This document shows positions 16,583-24,335 of a stretch of 35,389 nucleotides of DNA, in pieces; position 1 is the first letter of the stretch, and every line of letters begins with the position of its first letter. Below the pieces are notes generated by a model. It saw nothing but the letters and a program-made list of their open reading frames with translations, was not told the origin of the DNA and ran no database searches. The translations under genes and the position numbers were made by a program. The stretch is from Methylobacterium sp. (GTDB lineage: Bacteria; Pseudomonadota; Alphaproteobacteria; Rhizobiales; Beijerinckiaceae). The stretch spans positions 1 through 35,389 of the forward strand of contig PNLY01000058.1 in NCBI GenBank assembly GCA_013823325.1, in the 5' to 3' direction.

Positions 16583-17167
16583 ATGACGCAGGGGCATGAC
16601 CCGGTAACGCCAGGCGCGGGACACGGCGCCGTCTACAGTCCGACAGCGCGCATGCTGCACTGGATCACGGTCGCGGCGGTGTTCGTGATGATCCCGCTCG
16701 GGCTCGCCATGACCTATCGCGGCAACACGCTCGACATCTGGGACGGGGTGACCGACGCGCTCTATTCGACGCACAAGCTGCTCGGCTTCCTCGTGCTCTG
16801 GCTCGGCACTGGCCGGCTGATCTACCGGCTGTTGCACGGTGCTCCGCCCGACGAGCCGACGCTGGAATGGTGGCAAAAGGCCGCTTCCCATCTCGTTCAC
16901 TGGGTGCTGTACGGCCTGCTGCTGATCGTGCCGCTGCTCGGCTGGATCGGCGTCTCGCTCTTCCCGTCGCTAATGGTGTTCAATCTGTTCGACCTGCCGG
17001 CACTGGCTGCGCCGAACGAGGAGACCGCCAAGCGCGTGCTGTCCATCCATGGCTGGCTCGCCATCCTGCTGGCGCTGCTGGTCTGCGCGCATATCGGCGC
17101 GGCGCTCTTCCACCATTTCATCCGCAAGGACGGCGTGCTGCGCCGGATGCTGCCTGGGCTGAAATAG
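16583..17167 (+). CDS. Cytochrome b561 family protein
   Basis: A 194-residue integral membrane cytochrome with four hydrophobic helices. Candidate heme-ligand histidines sit where the family has them: His26 (MLHW) in helix 1, His64 (STHKLLGF) in helix 2, His106 (LVHW) in helix 3 and His156/His170 in helix 4. Bacterial b561 proteins pass electrons between quinol and acceptors such as superoxide. The preceding 256 bases (16327-16582) hold no gene or motif I can support. Convergent with the Nudix gene, 3 bases apart. Confidence 0.88.
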   Translation: MTQGHDPVTPGAGHGAVYSPTARMLHWITVAAVFVMIPLGLAMTYRGNTLDIWDGVTDALYSTHKLLGFLVLWLGTGRLIYRLLHGAPPDEPTLEWWQKAASHLVHWVLYGLLLIVPLLGWIGVSLFPSLMVFNLFDLPALAAPNEETAKRVLSIHGWLAILLALLVCAHIGAALFHHFIRKDGVLRRMLPGLK

Positions 17168-17170
17168 GGC

Positions 17171-17692
17171 TCACCACTCCGCGGGCAGCGCTGTCCCCTC
17201 GATGATCTCCGCCAGCCGGCGGCGTGTGCCCGGCGTCGTCCTGTCCGGCAGGGCCGAGAGCGGGAAGAAGCGCGCCTCGGCGATCTCGCGATCCGGCTGC
17301 TTCGGAGCACTCTGGATAAAGGCCCGTACGATGAAGACGGCGACATGGTCGCGGTCGGAGACATGGCGGTTGAGGAAGACCCCGTGCAGCGCCGCCGGGC
17401 CGGTCAGCGCGATGTTGGCCTCCTCGCGCAATTCCTTGGCGAGCGCGTCGGTGAGCGTCTCGTCCGGCTCGACCCCGCCGCCGGGCATATGCCAGCCTGG
17501 CGTATAGGTGTGGCGCACCAGCAGGACTTCGCCGGTCTCGCTCAGAACGGCGGCGCGGACGCCGAGGGTCATGCCGCGCCGCAGGCGGAAATAGAGGTGC
17601 AGGGCGCGCCCGGCCAACCGCCGGAGGAGGGGCGGCACCAGTTCGATCCCCGATGCGCCGGAGCGAGGGCCGGATCCATCTTCGTTGCTCAC
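17171..17692 (-). CDS. Nudix hydrolase
   Basis: 173 residues. The Nudix box reads GGGVEPDETLTDALAKELREEAN, keeping the E-x-R-E-E metal-binding core, although the first Arg of the usual REUXEE is Lys. The preceding VLLVRHTYTPGWHMPGGGV is standard. The N-terminal 40 residues (LLRRLAGRALHLYFRLRRG) are an Arg-rich helix that precedes the fold in several related proteins. It begins with a GTG at 17692. The nucleoside-diphosphate substrate cannot be told from sequence. Confidence 0.87.
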   Translation of the reverse strand: MSNEDGSGPRSGASGIELVPPLLRRLAGRALHLYFRLRRGMTLGVRAAVLSETGEVLLVRHTYTPGWHMPGGGVEPDETLTDALAKELREEANIALTGPAALHGVFLNRHVSDRDHVAVFIVRAFIQSAPKQPDREIAEARFFPLSALPDRTTPGTRRRLAEIIEGTALPAEW

Positions 17693-17742
17693 GATGTGGG
17701 CAAATCCTGATGCCGGGTTAATTGTCTATGCAATGGACGCAT

Positions 17743-17756
17743 AACAGAACTCTGTT
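17743..17756. promoter_or_regulatory. Short inverted repeat and -10-like box upstream of the small ORF
   Basis: AACAGA (17743-17748) and TCTGTT (17751-17756) form a perfect inverted repeat with a 2-base spacer, in AT-richer DNA than its surroundings. TATAAC at 17768-17773 resembles a -10 box, without a good -35. The site lies between the Nudix start and the small ORF at 17832, and could serve either gene. Confidence 0.35.
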
Positions 17757-17831
17757 CAGCCTCTCGCTATAACACAAACGCGCCTTAAATAGAGCTCACA
17801 AGCTCATGCCGTTACCGCTGGGGAAATTACC

Positions 17832-17948
17832 ATGCTTCTCGCCTTCATCACCGCCCGTCTGAATGCCAAGCCGCGTTATGTCTGGAAGCCGGCCGTCACC
17901 CTGACCGATCCGCGCATCGTCTCGGAGCTGACCGGCTCGGCCAACTGA
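17832..17948 (+). CDS. Candidate 38-residue small protein
   Basis: An ATG at 17832, preceded at 9 bases by GGGGA, opens a 38-codon frame ending in TGA at 17946-17948. The product starts MLLAFITARLNAKPRYVW and ends SELTGSAN. Codon use looks genuine: about 32 of 38 third positions are G or C, as in flanking genes. It has a short hydrophobic start, two basic residues and an amphipathic end, with no family I recognise. It occupies the only stretch over 300 bases without a long gene (17693-18029). Small size makes chance a real possibility. Confidence 0.5.
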   Translation: MLLAFITARLNAKPRYVWKPAVTLTDPRIVSELTGSAN

Positions 17949-18029
17949 GCCTTCATAGGCTGCGTCATCTTCGCCCGCCGCCGCCGTCATGCTTGACGCG
18001 GCGCGGGCGTTGAAGGCAAGCGCTGGAGC

Positions 18030-18929
18030 GTGTTCACGCTCGCGCATCTCTCCGACCCGCATCTCGGGCCGCTGACCAAGTTCTCGCTGCGCGAGCTGAT
18101 CGGCAAGCGCGCCACGGGTTATGTCAACTGGCGACGCAAGCGGCGTCATGCCCATGACATGGAAATCCTCGGGCTGATCGTCGCCGACATCCTGGCGCAG
18201 AAGCCCGACCACATCGCCTGCACCGGCGATGTCTCGCATATCGGCCTGCCGACCGAATTCAAGACGGCGCTCTCCTTCCTAGATACGCTCGGCCCGCGCG
18301 ATAGCGTCAGCTTCGTGCCGGGCAACCATGATTGCTATGCGCGCTCGTCGCTGTCGGCGCTGGCGCGCGAGCTTGCGCCCTGGTGCGCAAGCGATGGTGG
18401 CGAGGCTGGCTATCCCTGGTATCGCCAGCGCGGCCCGGTCGCATTGATAGGGGTGAATACCGGGATCCCGACCCTGCCGCTGATGGCGACCGGCCGCCTC
18501 GGTTCAGCCCAGATCGCCGTCGCCGAGAAGCTGCTGACGCAAGCCAAGGCCGATGGGCTGATCCGCGTCGTACTGATTCACCATCCGCCCTATGTCGGCG
18601 GCGCCAGGCGCACGCGCGAGCTGGTCGATGCCGACGCCTTCGAGGCGATGCTGCGCCGGACCGGGGCCGAACTCGTCCTGCACGGCCACAACCACCGCTT
18701 CTCGCTGGCTTGGCGGCCGGGCCTTGATCACGATGTGCCGATCGTCGGCGTGCCCTCGGCCTCGATCGGCCCGCGCGGCGGCCATGGCGAGCTCGCCTGC
18801 TGGCACCTGCTGCGGATCGAGGGCCCCGCGGCGGCCCCTCATATCAGCCTGGAGCGCCGTGCCTTCGATCTCGACGGCACGGTCAAGCTGCTGCAGTCGA
18901 TACCGCTGACGGGCGGCGGGATGGTCTGA
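18030..18929 (+). CDS. Metallophosphoesterase (calcineurin-like, Icc/CpdA type)
   Basis: 299 residues beginning with GTG at 18030, with GGAG just upstream. The full set of dinuclear metal motifs is present: Asp9 and His11 (LSDPHLG), GDVSH with Asp67, GNHD at 98-101, IHHPP near 184 and GHNH near 219. This arrangement is that of the cyclic-nucleotide phosphodiesterase-like branch, but nucleotide or lipid substrates (for example UDP-diacylglucosamine) remain possible. There is no signal peptide, so it is cytoplasmic. It follows the small ORF by 81 bases and converges on the SDR gene, 9 bases apart. Confidence 0.88.
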   Translation: MFTLAHLSDPHLGPLTKFSLRELIGKRATGYVNWRRKRRHAHDMEILGLIVADILAQKPDHIACTGDVSHIGLPTEFKTALSFLDTLGPRDSVSFVPGNHDCYARSSLSALARELAPWCASDGGEAGYPWYRQRGPVALIGVNTGIPTLPLMATGRLGSAQIAVAEKLLTQAKADGLIRVVLIHHPPYVGGARRTRELVDADAFEAMLRRTGAELVLHGHNHRFSLAWRPGLDHDVPIVGVPSASIGPRGGHGELACWHLLRIEGPAAAPHISLERRAFDLDGTVKLLQSIPLTGGGMV

Positions 18930-18938
18930 CGGAAGCCG

Positions 18939-19685
18939 TCAGACGCAGCGGCCGCCGTCGACCGCCAGCACCGAGCCGGTCACCATCTCCGACTCGTCCG
19001 AGCACAGGAAGAGCGCGGCATTGGCGATGTCCTGCGGGGTCGAGAAGCGGCCCCAGGGGATCGTCGCGGTGAAGGCCTTGCGCTTCTCCGGCGTGTCCTC
19101 GCCCATGAAGGTGGCGAGCAGCGGCGTCTCGCCGGCGACCGGCGCGATGGCGTTGACACGGATCTTGTCCGGCGCGAGTTCGACCGCCATCGACTTCGAC
19201 AGCAGGTTCGCGGCGCCCTTCGAGCCGTTGTACCAGGTCAGCCCCGGGCGGGGCCGTATGCCGGCGGTCGAGCCGATATTGAGGATGACGCCGCCGCCAT
19301 GCTCGCGGAAATGCGGCACCGTCGCCTTGGCCATCAGGAAAATCGACTTCACGTTGACGTCGAAGACGCGGTCGAACTCGGCCTCGGTGATATCCAGCAT
19401 CGGCTGGTTGCGATGGCTGATGCCGGCATTGTTGACGACGATGTCGAGCCGCTCGAAGCGTTTGATCACCTTGGCCACGGCGGCGTCGACGCTCTTCGCC
19501 TTGCCGACATCGCAGGCGACGGCGAAAGCCTTGCGGCCGATCGCCTTGGCGGCCTCGCGGGCCTTGTCGCCGTTGATGTCGAGCACCGCGACCCGCGCGC
19601 CCTCGCGCACGAAGGTCTCGGCGATGCCGAGGCCAAAGCCCTGCGCCGCGCCGGTGATCAGCGCCGTCTTGCCCTTGAGTCTCAT
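18939..19685 (-). CDS. Short-chain dehydrogenase/reductase
   Basis: A 248-residue classical SDR. The cofactor motif is TGAAQGFGLGIA (11-22), Asp36 after the second strand (AVLDING) favours NAD(H), NNAG follows, and the catalytic Ser and YxxxK are in NIGSTAG and WYNGSK. The C-terminus ends with the usual VTGSVLAVDGGRCV. Such enzymes are often annotated as 3-ketoacyl-ACP reductase or glucose dehydrogenase; the sequence does not fix the substrate. GAGGGAAC lies before the ATG, a good ribosome-binding site. Confidence 0.88.
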   Translation of the reverse strand: MRLKGKTALITGAAQGFGLGIAETFVREGARVAVLDINGDKAREAAKAIGRKAFAVACDVGKAKSVDAAVAKVIKRFERLDIVVNNAGISHRNQPMLDITEAEFDRVFDVNVKSIFLMAKATVPHFREHGGGVILNIGSTAGIRPRPGLTWYNGSKGAANLLSKSMAVELAPDKIRVNAIAPVAGETPLLATFMGEDTPEKRKAFTATIPWGRFSTPQDIANAALFLCSDESEMVTGSVLAVDGGRCV

Positions 19686-19824
19686 GGTGTTCCCTCGGAA
19701 AGCGTTTTGCCGCGCGACTGTGGGGCGATTTGGCGGCCGAGATAAATACGCTTTCGCGATTGGCCGGATAGCGGAATTGTATGGGCGGGCGTCACTTCAG
19801 GGCGGAGCGTGGGATGAAGAGCGC

Positions 19825-19860
19825 AGGGAACCCTTCTCCCGTGTGGGAGAGGGGTTCCCT
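19825..19860 (-). terminator. Long hairpin downstream of the ABC-F gene
   Basis: Two 16-base arms, 19825-19840 and 19845-19860, pair along their length with one G-U pair and a GTGT loop. It ends 6 bases from the ABC-F stop codon. There is no clear T run, so termination may be weak or the hairpin may stabilise the 3' end. The CTTCTCCC/GGGAGA pattern also resembles a dispersed palindrome seen in related genomes. The remaining DNA to the SDR start shows no gene. Confidence 0.6.
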
Positions 19861-19865
19861 GCACC

Positions 19866-21677
19866 CTAAGCCCCGATCTCCTCGCGCAGCATCTCCAGCT
19901 CGAGCCAGCGCTCCTCGGTCTGCGCGATCTCGCGCGTGACCTCGTCGAGCCTCGCGGTCGCCTTGGCGAAGAGCTTGGGATCGCGGGTGTAGAGATCGCC
20001 GGCGAGCGCGGCGTTGAGCTTGGCGGCCTCGGCCTGCAGCTTCTCGATCTGCTGCGGCAGGGTCTTCAGGGCATGCTGCTCGTTGAAGGAGAGCTTGCGT
20101 TTCGCAGCAGCGGTACCGGCGGTTGGGGTGGGCGTCGCTGACGCCGTTGCCGATCCTTTCACCGGAACGGCGCGTACCTTGGCGCCGACGCCGCGGCCGC
20201 GCTGGGCCAGCATGTCGGAATAGCCACCGGCGAACTCGGTCCAGATGCCGTCGCCATCCGAGATCAGGGTCGAGGACACCACCCGGTCGAGGAAGTCGCG
20301 GTCATGGCTGACGAGCAGGACGGTGCCGCCATAGTCGGCGAGCAATTCCTGCAGCAGGTCGAGCGTCTCGATGTCGAGATCGTTGGTCGGCTCGTCGAGC
20401 ACCAGCAGGTTGGAAGGCTTGGCGAGGGCTCGCGCCAGCATCAGCCGGCCGCGTTCGCCGCCGGACAGCGCCCCGACCGCGGTGCCGCGCTGGATCGGCT
20501 GGAACAGGAAGTCCTTCATGTAGCTGATGACGTGGCGCGGCGTGCCGCCGACCATGACCTGGTCGGAGCCCCCTCCGGTCAGCGCGTCGCCGAGCGGCGT
20601 CGCCGGGTCAAGGCTTTCGCGGCGCTGGTCGAGCGTCACCATTTCAAGCGTGGCGCCGAGCTTGACGGTGCCGGAGTCGGGCTTGAGCGCACCGGTCAGG
20701 AGGTTGATCAGTGTCGTCTTGCCGGCGCCGTTGGGGCCGACGATGCCGATGCAGTCGCCGCGGGCGACGCGCAGCGAGAAATTCTTGACCACCGGCCGGC
20801 CGTCATAGGCCTTGGTGACGTCGATAGCCTCGATCACCAGCTTGCCGGAGGCCTGCGCCTCGCTCGCTTCCAGCCTGACCGAGCCGACGGCCTGGCGGGC
20901 GGTGCGGCGCTGCTCGCGCAGGCCATGCAGTTCGCCGAGCCGGCGCTGGTTGCGGGTGCGCCGAGCGCTGACGCCGTAGCGCAGCCAGTCCTCCTCGCGG
21001 GCGATCTTGCGGTCGAGCTTATGGCGGTCGAGTTCCTCCTGCGCCAGCACCTCGTCGCGCCAGGCCTCGAACTCGCCGAAGCCGCGCTCGACACGCCGGG
21101 TCACGCCACGGTCGAGCCAGATCGTGGCGCGCGAGAGCGAGGTCAGGAAGCGGCGGTCATGGCTGATCAGCACCATGGCCGAGCGCAGCGATTTGAGCTC
21201 CTGCTCGAGCCACTCGATCACCGGCAGGTCGAGATGGTTGGTCGGCTCGTCCAGCAGCAGGATATCGGGCTCCGGCGCGAGCACGCGGGCGAGTGCGGCA
21301 CGGCGCGATTCGCCGCCCGACATGCTGGCCGGATCTTCCTTGCCGGTGAGGCCCAGCTCCTCGATCAGGTATTGTGCGCGATAGGCATCGTCGCCGGGGC
21401 CCAGGCCCGCCTCGACATAGGCGAGCGAGGTCTTGTAGCCGGTGAAGTCGGGCTCCTGCGGGAGATAGCGGATGGTCGCGCCCGGCTGGACGAACCGCTC
21501 GGCGCTATCGGGCTCGACGATACCTGCCACGATCTTGAGCAGTGTCGACTTGCCGGAGCCGTTGCGGCCGACCAGGCAAACCCGCTCGCCGGCCGAGACG
21601 GCGATTTCCGCGCCCTCCAGCAAGGGCTGGCCGCCGAAGGTGAGCGCGACGTCGCGAAGGTGGAGTAAAGGAGCCAT
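19866..21677 (-). CDS. uup: ABC-F family ATPase, Uup type
   Basis: 603 residues from the ATG at 21677 (MAPLLHLRDVALTFGGQPLLEG); the frame runs 18 codons further up but with no ribosome-binding site. Two nucleotide-binding domains lack membrane segments: Walker A GRNGSGKST and GPNGAGKTT, signatures MSGGESRRAALARVL and LSGGERGRLMLARAL, and Walker B LLLDEPTNHLD and LVLDEPTNDLD. An Arg/Lys-rich linker lies between them. A C-terminal coiled coil (about the last 80 residues, after an Ala/Thr-rich spacer) is the Uup DNA- or ribosome-binding tail. ABC-F proteins act on ribosomes; Uup has also been tied to transposon excision in E. coli. Confidence 0.9.
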   Translation of the reverse strand: MAPLLHLRDVALTFGGQPLLEGAEIAVSAGERVCLVGRNGSGKSTLLKIVAGIVEPDSAERFVQPGATIRYLPQEPDFTGYKTSLAYVEAGLGPGDDAYRAQYLIEELGLTGKEDPASMSGGESRRAALARVLAPEPDILLLDEPTNHLDLPVIEWLEQELKSLRSAMVLISHDRRFLTSLSRATIWLDRGVTRRVERGFGEFEAWRDEVLAQEELDRHKLDRKIAREEDWLRYGVSARRTRNQRRLGELHGLREQRRTARQAVGSVRLEASEAQASGKLVIEAIDVTKAYDGRPVVKNFSLRVARGDCIGIVGPNGAGKTTLINLLTGALKPDSGTVKLGATLEMVTLDQRRESLDPATPLGDALTGGGSDQVMVGGTPRHVISYMKDFLFQPIQRGTAVGALSGGERGRLMLARALAKPSNLLVLDEPTNDLDIETLDLLQELLADYGGTVLLVSHDRDFLDRVVSSTLISDGDGIWTEFAGGYSDMLAQRGRGVGAKVRAVPVKGSATASATPTPTAGTAAAKRKLSFNEQHALKTLPQQIEKLQAEAAKLNAALAGDLYTRDPKLFAKATARLDEVTREIAQTEERWLELEMLREEIGA

Positions 21678-21748
21678 GGCCCGCGGGATAGACTGCGGCG
21701 GCGCGGCTGTCACCATGCGGGCTTGCGGCATGGGTCAGCTTGATCCAC

Positions 21749-21773
21749 TATGAGATACCTTTTGTATCTCATA
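21749..21773. promoter_or_regulatory. Perfect 10-bp inverted repeat between divergent genes
   Basis: TATGAGATAC (21749-21758) and GTATCTCATA (21764-21773) are exact reverse complements around a 5-base CTTTT spacer. The element lies in the 108-base gap between the ABC-F start and the small gene at 21786, ending 12 bases before that ATG. It is AT-rich in GC-rich surroundings. It looks like a dimeric repressor operator over the core promoter. A structured leader is less likely because it would lie next to the start codon. Confidence 0.6.
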
Positions 21774-21785
21774 AGAGATGATGTC

Positions 21786-22142
21786 ATGAGGCAGCCGGCC
21801 CTGCGCAAGCCCAGAATCGTCCGCATCGGCGACAATGGCGGCCCGCCGCTCGAAGAGAAGAAGCGAAAACCGGCGACCGACAAAAGCGAGATCGGCCGTT
21901 CCTTCGACTGGCGCTTCGCCCATCGCAAGGCCTGGAAGAAACCGCGCGAGATCGCACTCCGGCGGCAGGAGCGGGCCGAGGCGCTCGGCCTGACCTATGA
22001 GGAATATACGCTGGAAGTGCTGGAGCGCGGCTATTTCCCGCAAGCGGAGCATGTCGAGACGATTGTCGCCAGGCGGCCGGAGCGGCGGCGCGACGGCGGC
22101 GTGGTCGGGCAGTCGCTGAAGGGGATGAGATTGAAGAAGTAG
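21786..22142 (+). CDS. Small conserved protein of unknown function ('IGDNGGPP' family)
   Basis: 118 residues from the ATG at 21786, which has AAGAG upstream; an ATG at 21750 would start inside the palindrome and is less likely. The N-terminus holds RIVRIGDNGGPPLEE, then a Lys/Arg-rich stretch. A helical C-terminal part reads WKKPREIALRRQERAEALG and then LTYEEYTLEVLERGYF. I remember this combination from many short uncharacterised Rhizobiales proteins, but no function is known to me. There is no membrane segment or catalytic motif. The helix-rich basic part could bind nucleic acid, which is speculation. Confidence 0.65.
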   Translation: MRQPALRKPRIVRIGDNGGPPLEEKKRKPATDKSEIGRSFDWRFAHRKAWKKPREIALRRQERAEALGLTYEEYTLEVLERGYFPQAEHVETIVARRPERRRDGGVVGQSLKGMRLKK

Positions 22143-22150
22143 GGCCGTCG

Positions 22151-22233
22151 TTCTCGGACGGAGCGAAGCGCAGATCCGAGAATCTCAGGACCAGCCAGCT
22201 GGTTTCCGAGATGGTCGGGTCAAGCCCGACCAT
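22151..22233. repeat. Dispersed hairpin repeat, copy 1
   Basis: First stem TTCTCGGA (22151-22158) with TCCGAGAA (22175-22182) around the 16-base loop CGGAGCGAAGCGCAGA. Second stem ATGGTCGGG (22211-22219) with CCCGACCAT (22225-22233). Copies 2 and 3, at 26004 and 34196, share the loop but have different, compensating arms. Confidence 0.8.
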
Positions 22234-22242
22234 GACGAGCTT

Positions 22243-23337
22243 CTAAGCCCGCAGCGCCCGTCGCAGGACTTTCGTCATCGGCCGTTCGAACCAGTGGTAG
22301 ACCGCAAGCGCCGCGAGAACGGCGGCGATCAGCGCGAATGCGATGAAGAGGCCGGTCGCGCTCGGTGCGATCCAGAGGAAAACCTCGCGCAGCGCGCGCA
22401 TGGCGAAGGGGTGGACGAGATAGAGCGCGTAGGAGGCATCGCCGACCACGGCGAGGGCTCGCACCAGCGCCGAAGGGGCGGTGACGTTGCGCCCGCAGGC
22501 CGCGGCCGTGACCAGGAGCAGCGCGGCGGGCCCGCGCAGAGCGACGGCGCCCCAGGAGGTCTGGGCCCAGCCATCGCCGGAGGCGATCACGAACAGGGCG
22601 ATACCGGCGGCCGTCATCAGCCAGCGCAGGCGGCCGTCGAGTCTGAGGCCATTGCGGCGGAGCAGGCCGACCGCCATGCCAGCGGCGAATTCGAGCACGA
22701 TCGGCTGGCCCCAGAAGCCGAAGGGCAGGGGCAGCGGCCCGGCCAGAGCCTGCGCTCCGACCAGTCCGGCAAGGGCGACGCAGACCAGCGGCACGACCAG
22801 CCAACCCGGCGCCAGCAGGGCGGCGCCGAACAGGACGTAGAACAGCATCTCGTAGTTCAGCGTCCAGCCGAGCGAATAGATCGGCTGCAACTCTCCGGCG
22901 GCGTTGGCCAGTGGCCAGAACAGATAGGAGGCGGCGATCTGCCCGAGGCTCGGCACCTCGGAATTCAGCAGCGCGGGCGAGGCGAGGAGGACCAGCAGGA
23001 AGAGCGTCGTCGCGGCCCAGTACAGCGGCACGATCCGCGCGATGCGCCGGGCGATGAACAGGCGCGCACCCTCCGGCCGGTCGAACAGCCCAGCCGAGGA
23101 GTGCACCATGATGAAACCGGAGATCACAAAGAACAGGTCGACGCCGGCTGTCCAGGGCAAGGCATGCGAGGGCGAGAAGGCGGTGCCGGCCTTGGCCGCG
23201 AGGAAGCCGGCATCGCCCTGGACGTGATGGACCGCGACCATCAGCGCCGCGAGCGCGCGCAGGACCTGGATGCCGTAGAGCTGGGGCAAGGCTGGGGATC
23301 GTCTTCGAAGAGGGCAGGGGAGCGCTGGAGCGCTCAC
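22243..23337 (-). CDS. Membrane acyltransferase (Acyltransferase 3 / OafA-YrhL type)
   Basis: About 364 residues and roughly ten membrane helices. The start of the catalytic domain is LYGIQVLRALAALMVAVHH, with the Arg and the His of the family active site (R-x10-H). FFVISGFIMVHSS follows, also typical. Such enzymes transfer acetyl or succinyl groups to exopolysaccharide, O-antigen or other glycans. I choose the GTG at 23337, which overlaps the glk stop as GTGA; a GTG three codons upstream is equally possible. The C-terminus ends in a basic tail. Its position behind glk and hyi suggests co-transcription but no clear shared pathway. Confidence 0.88.
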   Translation of the reverse strand: MSAPALPCPLRRRSPALPQLYGIQVLRALAALMVAVHHVQGDAGFLAAKAGTAFSPSHALPWTAGVDLFFVISGFIMVHSSAGLFDRPEGARLFIARRIARIVPLYWAATTLFLLVLLASPALLNSEVPSLGQIAASYLFWPLANAAGELQPIYSLGWTLNYEMLFYVLFGAALLAPGWLVVPLVCVALAGLVGAQALAGPLPLPFGFWGQPIVLEFAAGMAVGLLRRNGLRLDGRLRWLMTAAGIALFVIASGDGWAQTSWGAVALRGPAALLLVTAAACGRNVTAPSALVRALAVVGDASYALYLVHPFAMRALREVFLWIAPSATGLFIAFALIAAVLAALAVYHWFERPMTKVLRRALRA

Positions 23338-24335
23338 GCAAACCACAAGCGCGCGGGATCGTCGAGGCCGAAGCGAGCGGGAGCCGAGGCGATCGCCGCG
23401 AGGCCTTGCTCGGCGGGGTCGTCGGCGGTGATGACGTTGAGCGCGAAACGGGCGGCGAGATCCTCGACCGGCGGTTTGCCGCAGAAGACGGCGTGGATCG
23501 TCGCCTTGTCGGCGAGCGGCAGGATGCGTGGCGCGATGCCGCCGGCGAGATAGACGCCGCCCGTCGCCTTGAAGCCGAGCGCGAGGTCGCCGGCGACACG
23601 CGCCAGCAGCCGCCAGAAGCAGACCACCGCCATCAGCGCGCCGGGATTGCCGTCGAGCGCCAGTGCGGTGACGTCGGCGGCGCTGACGTCCGGCTCCGCT
23701 ACATTCGATTGCCGCATCACCGCGCGATGGAAGCGGATGAGACCGCTGCCACTGAGCAATTCCTCGACCGTGACGCGCGGGATGCCCTCGGCCAGCGCCG
23801 GCCAGAGCTTCACCTCGGTCGGATCCTCCGGTCCGATGCCGATATGGCCGGATTCGGTCGGCACCAGCATGCCGCTGTCGCCGCGTCGCAACAGGGCGGC
23901 AGCGCCGAAGCCGGTGCCGGGACCGAGCACGAGGCGCGGGCCCTCGGGCTCCGGCTGGCCACGGACGAGATTGACGAGGTCGCGGTCCCGGAGCACCGCA
24001 AGCGAGGCGGAGAGCGCCTCGAAATCATTGACCAGCAGACCCTGCTCGAAGCCGAGCGCCTTGCCGAGCGCCGGGCCGTCGAAATGCCAGCTCGCATTGG
24101 TGAGCTGCGCCGTGCGGCCGTCGAGCGGGCCGGCAACGGCGAGGATGGCCGAGCGGGGCTTCACCGTCAGTGTCGAGAGCACCGAGCCGAGCGCGGCCTC
24201 CGGCGACGGATGCGCGCCGGTGCTGATCCGGGCCAGCGGCTCGTGCAGCGCGCCGGGCGTCGGCACCAGCGAGAGCCGGCAATTGGTGCCGCCGATATCG
24301 GCGACGAGGACGGGATGAGGGAAGCCCGCGCTCAC
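23334..24335 (-). CDS. glk: Glucokinase
   Basis: 333 residues of the Glk family, which phosphorylates glucose with ATP. The N-terminal phosphate loop is VLVADIGGTNCRLSL. VNDFEA holds the catalytic Asp, LGPGTGFGAA is the central Gly motif, ESGHIGIGP carries sugar-binding residues and VYLAGGIAPRI the adenosine site. I prefer the GTG at 24335, which has GGAAGAAG 5 bases before it and overlaps the hyi stop as GTGA; an ATG at 24350 is the alternative. It is followed by the acyltransferase with another GTGA overlap. Confidence 0.92.
   Translation of the reverse strand: MSAGFPHPVLVADIGGTNCRLSLVPTPGALHEPLARISTGAHPSPEAALGSVLSTLTVKPRSAILAVAGPLDGRTAQLTNASWHFDGPALGKALGFEQGLLVNDFEALSASLAVLRDRDLVNLVRGQPEPEGPRLVLGPGTGFGAAALLRRGDSGMLVPTESGHIGIGPEDPTEVKLWPALAEGIPRVTVEELLSGSGLIRFHRAVMRQSNVAEPDVSAADVTALALDGNPGALMAVVCFWRLLARVAGDLALGFKATGGVYLAGGIAPRILPLADKATIHAVFCGKPPVEDLAARFALNVITADDPAEQGLAAIASAPARFGLDDPARLWFA

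Noticed and set aside
17718..17727. TTAATTG as a CtrA site
   Set aside because: No second TTAA at the 7-base spacing and no half-site match beyond TTAA.
20304..21668. 454-codon plus-strand open frame
   Set aside because: Antisense to the ABC-F gene.
22220..23599. 459-codon minus-strand frame
   Set aside because: Out of frame with the acyltransferase and glucokinase on the same strand; Arg/Ala/Pro-rich shadow.
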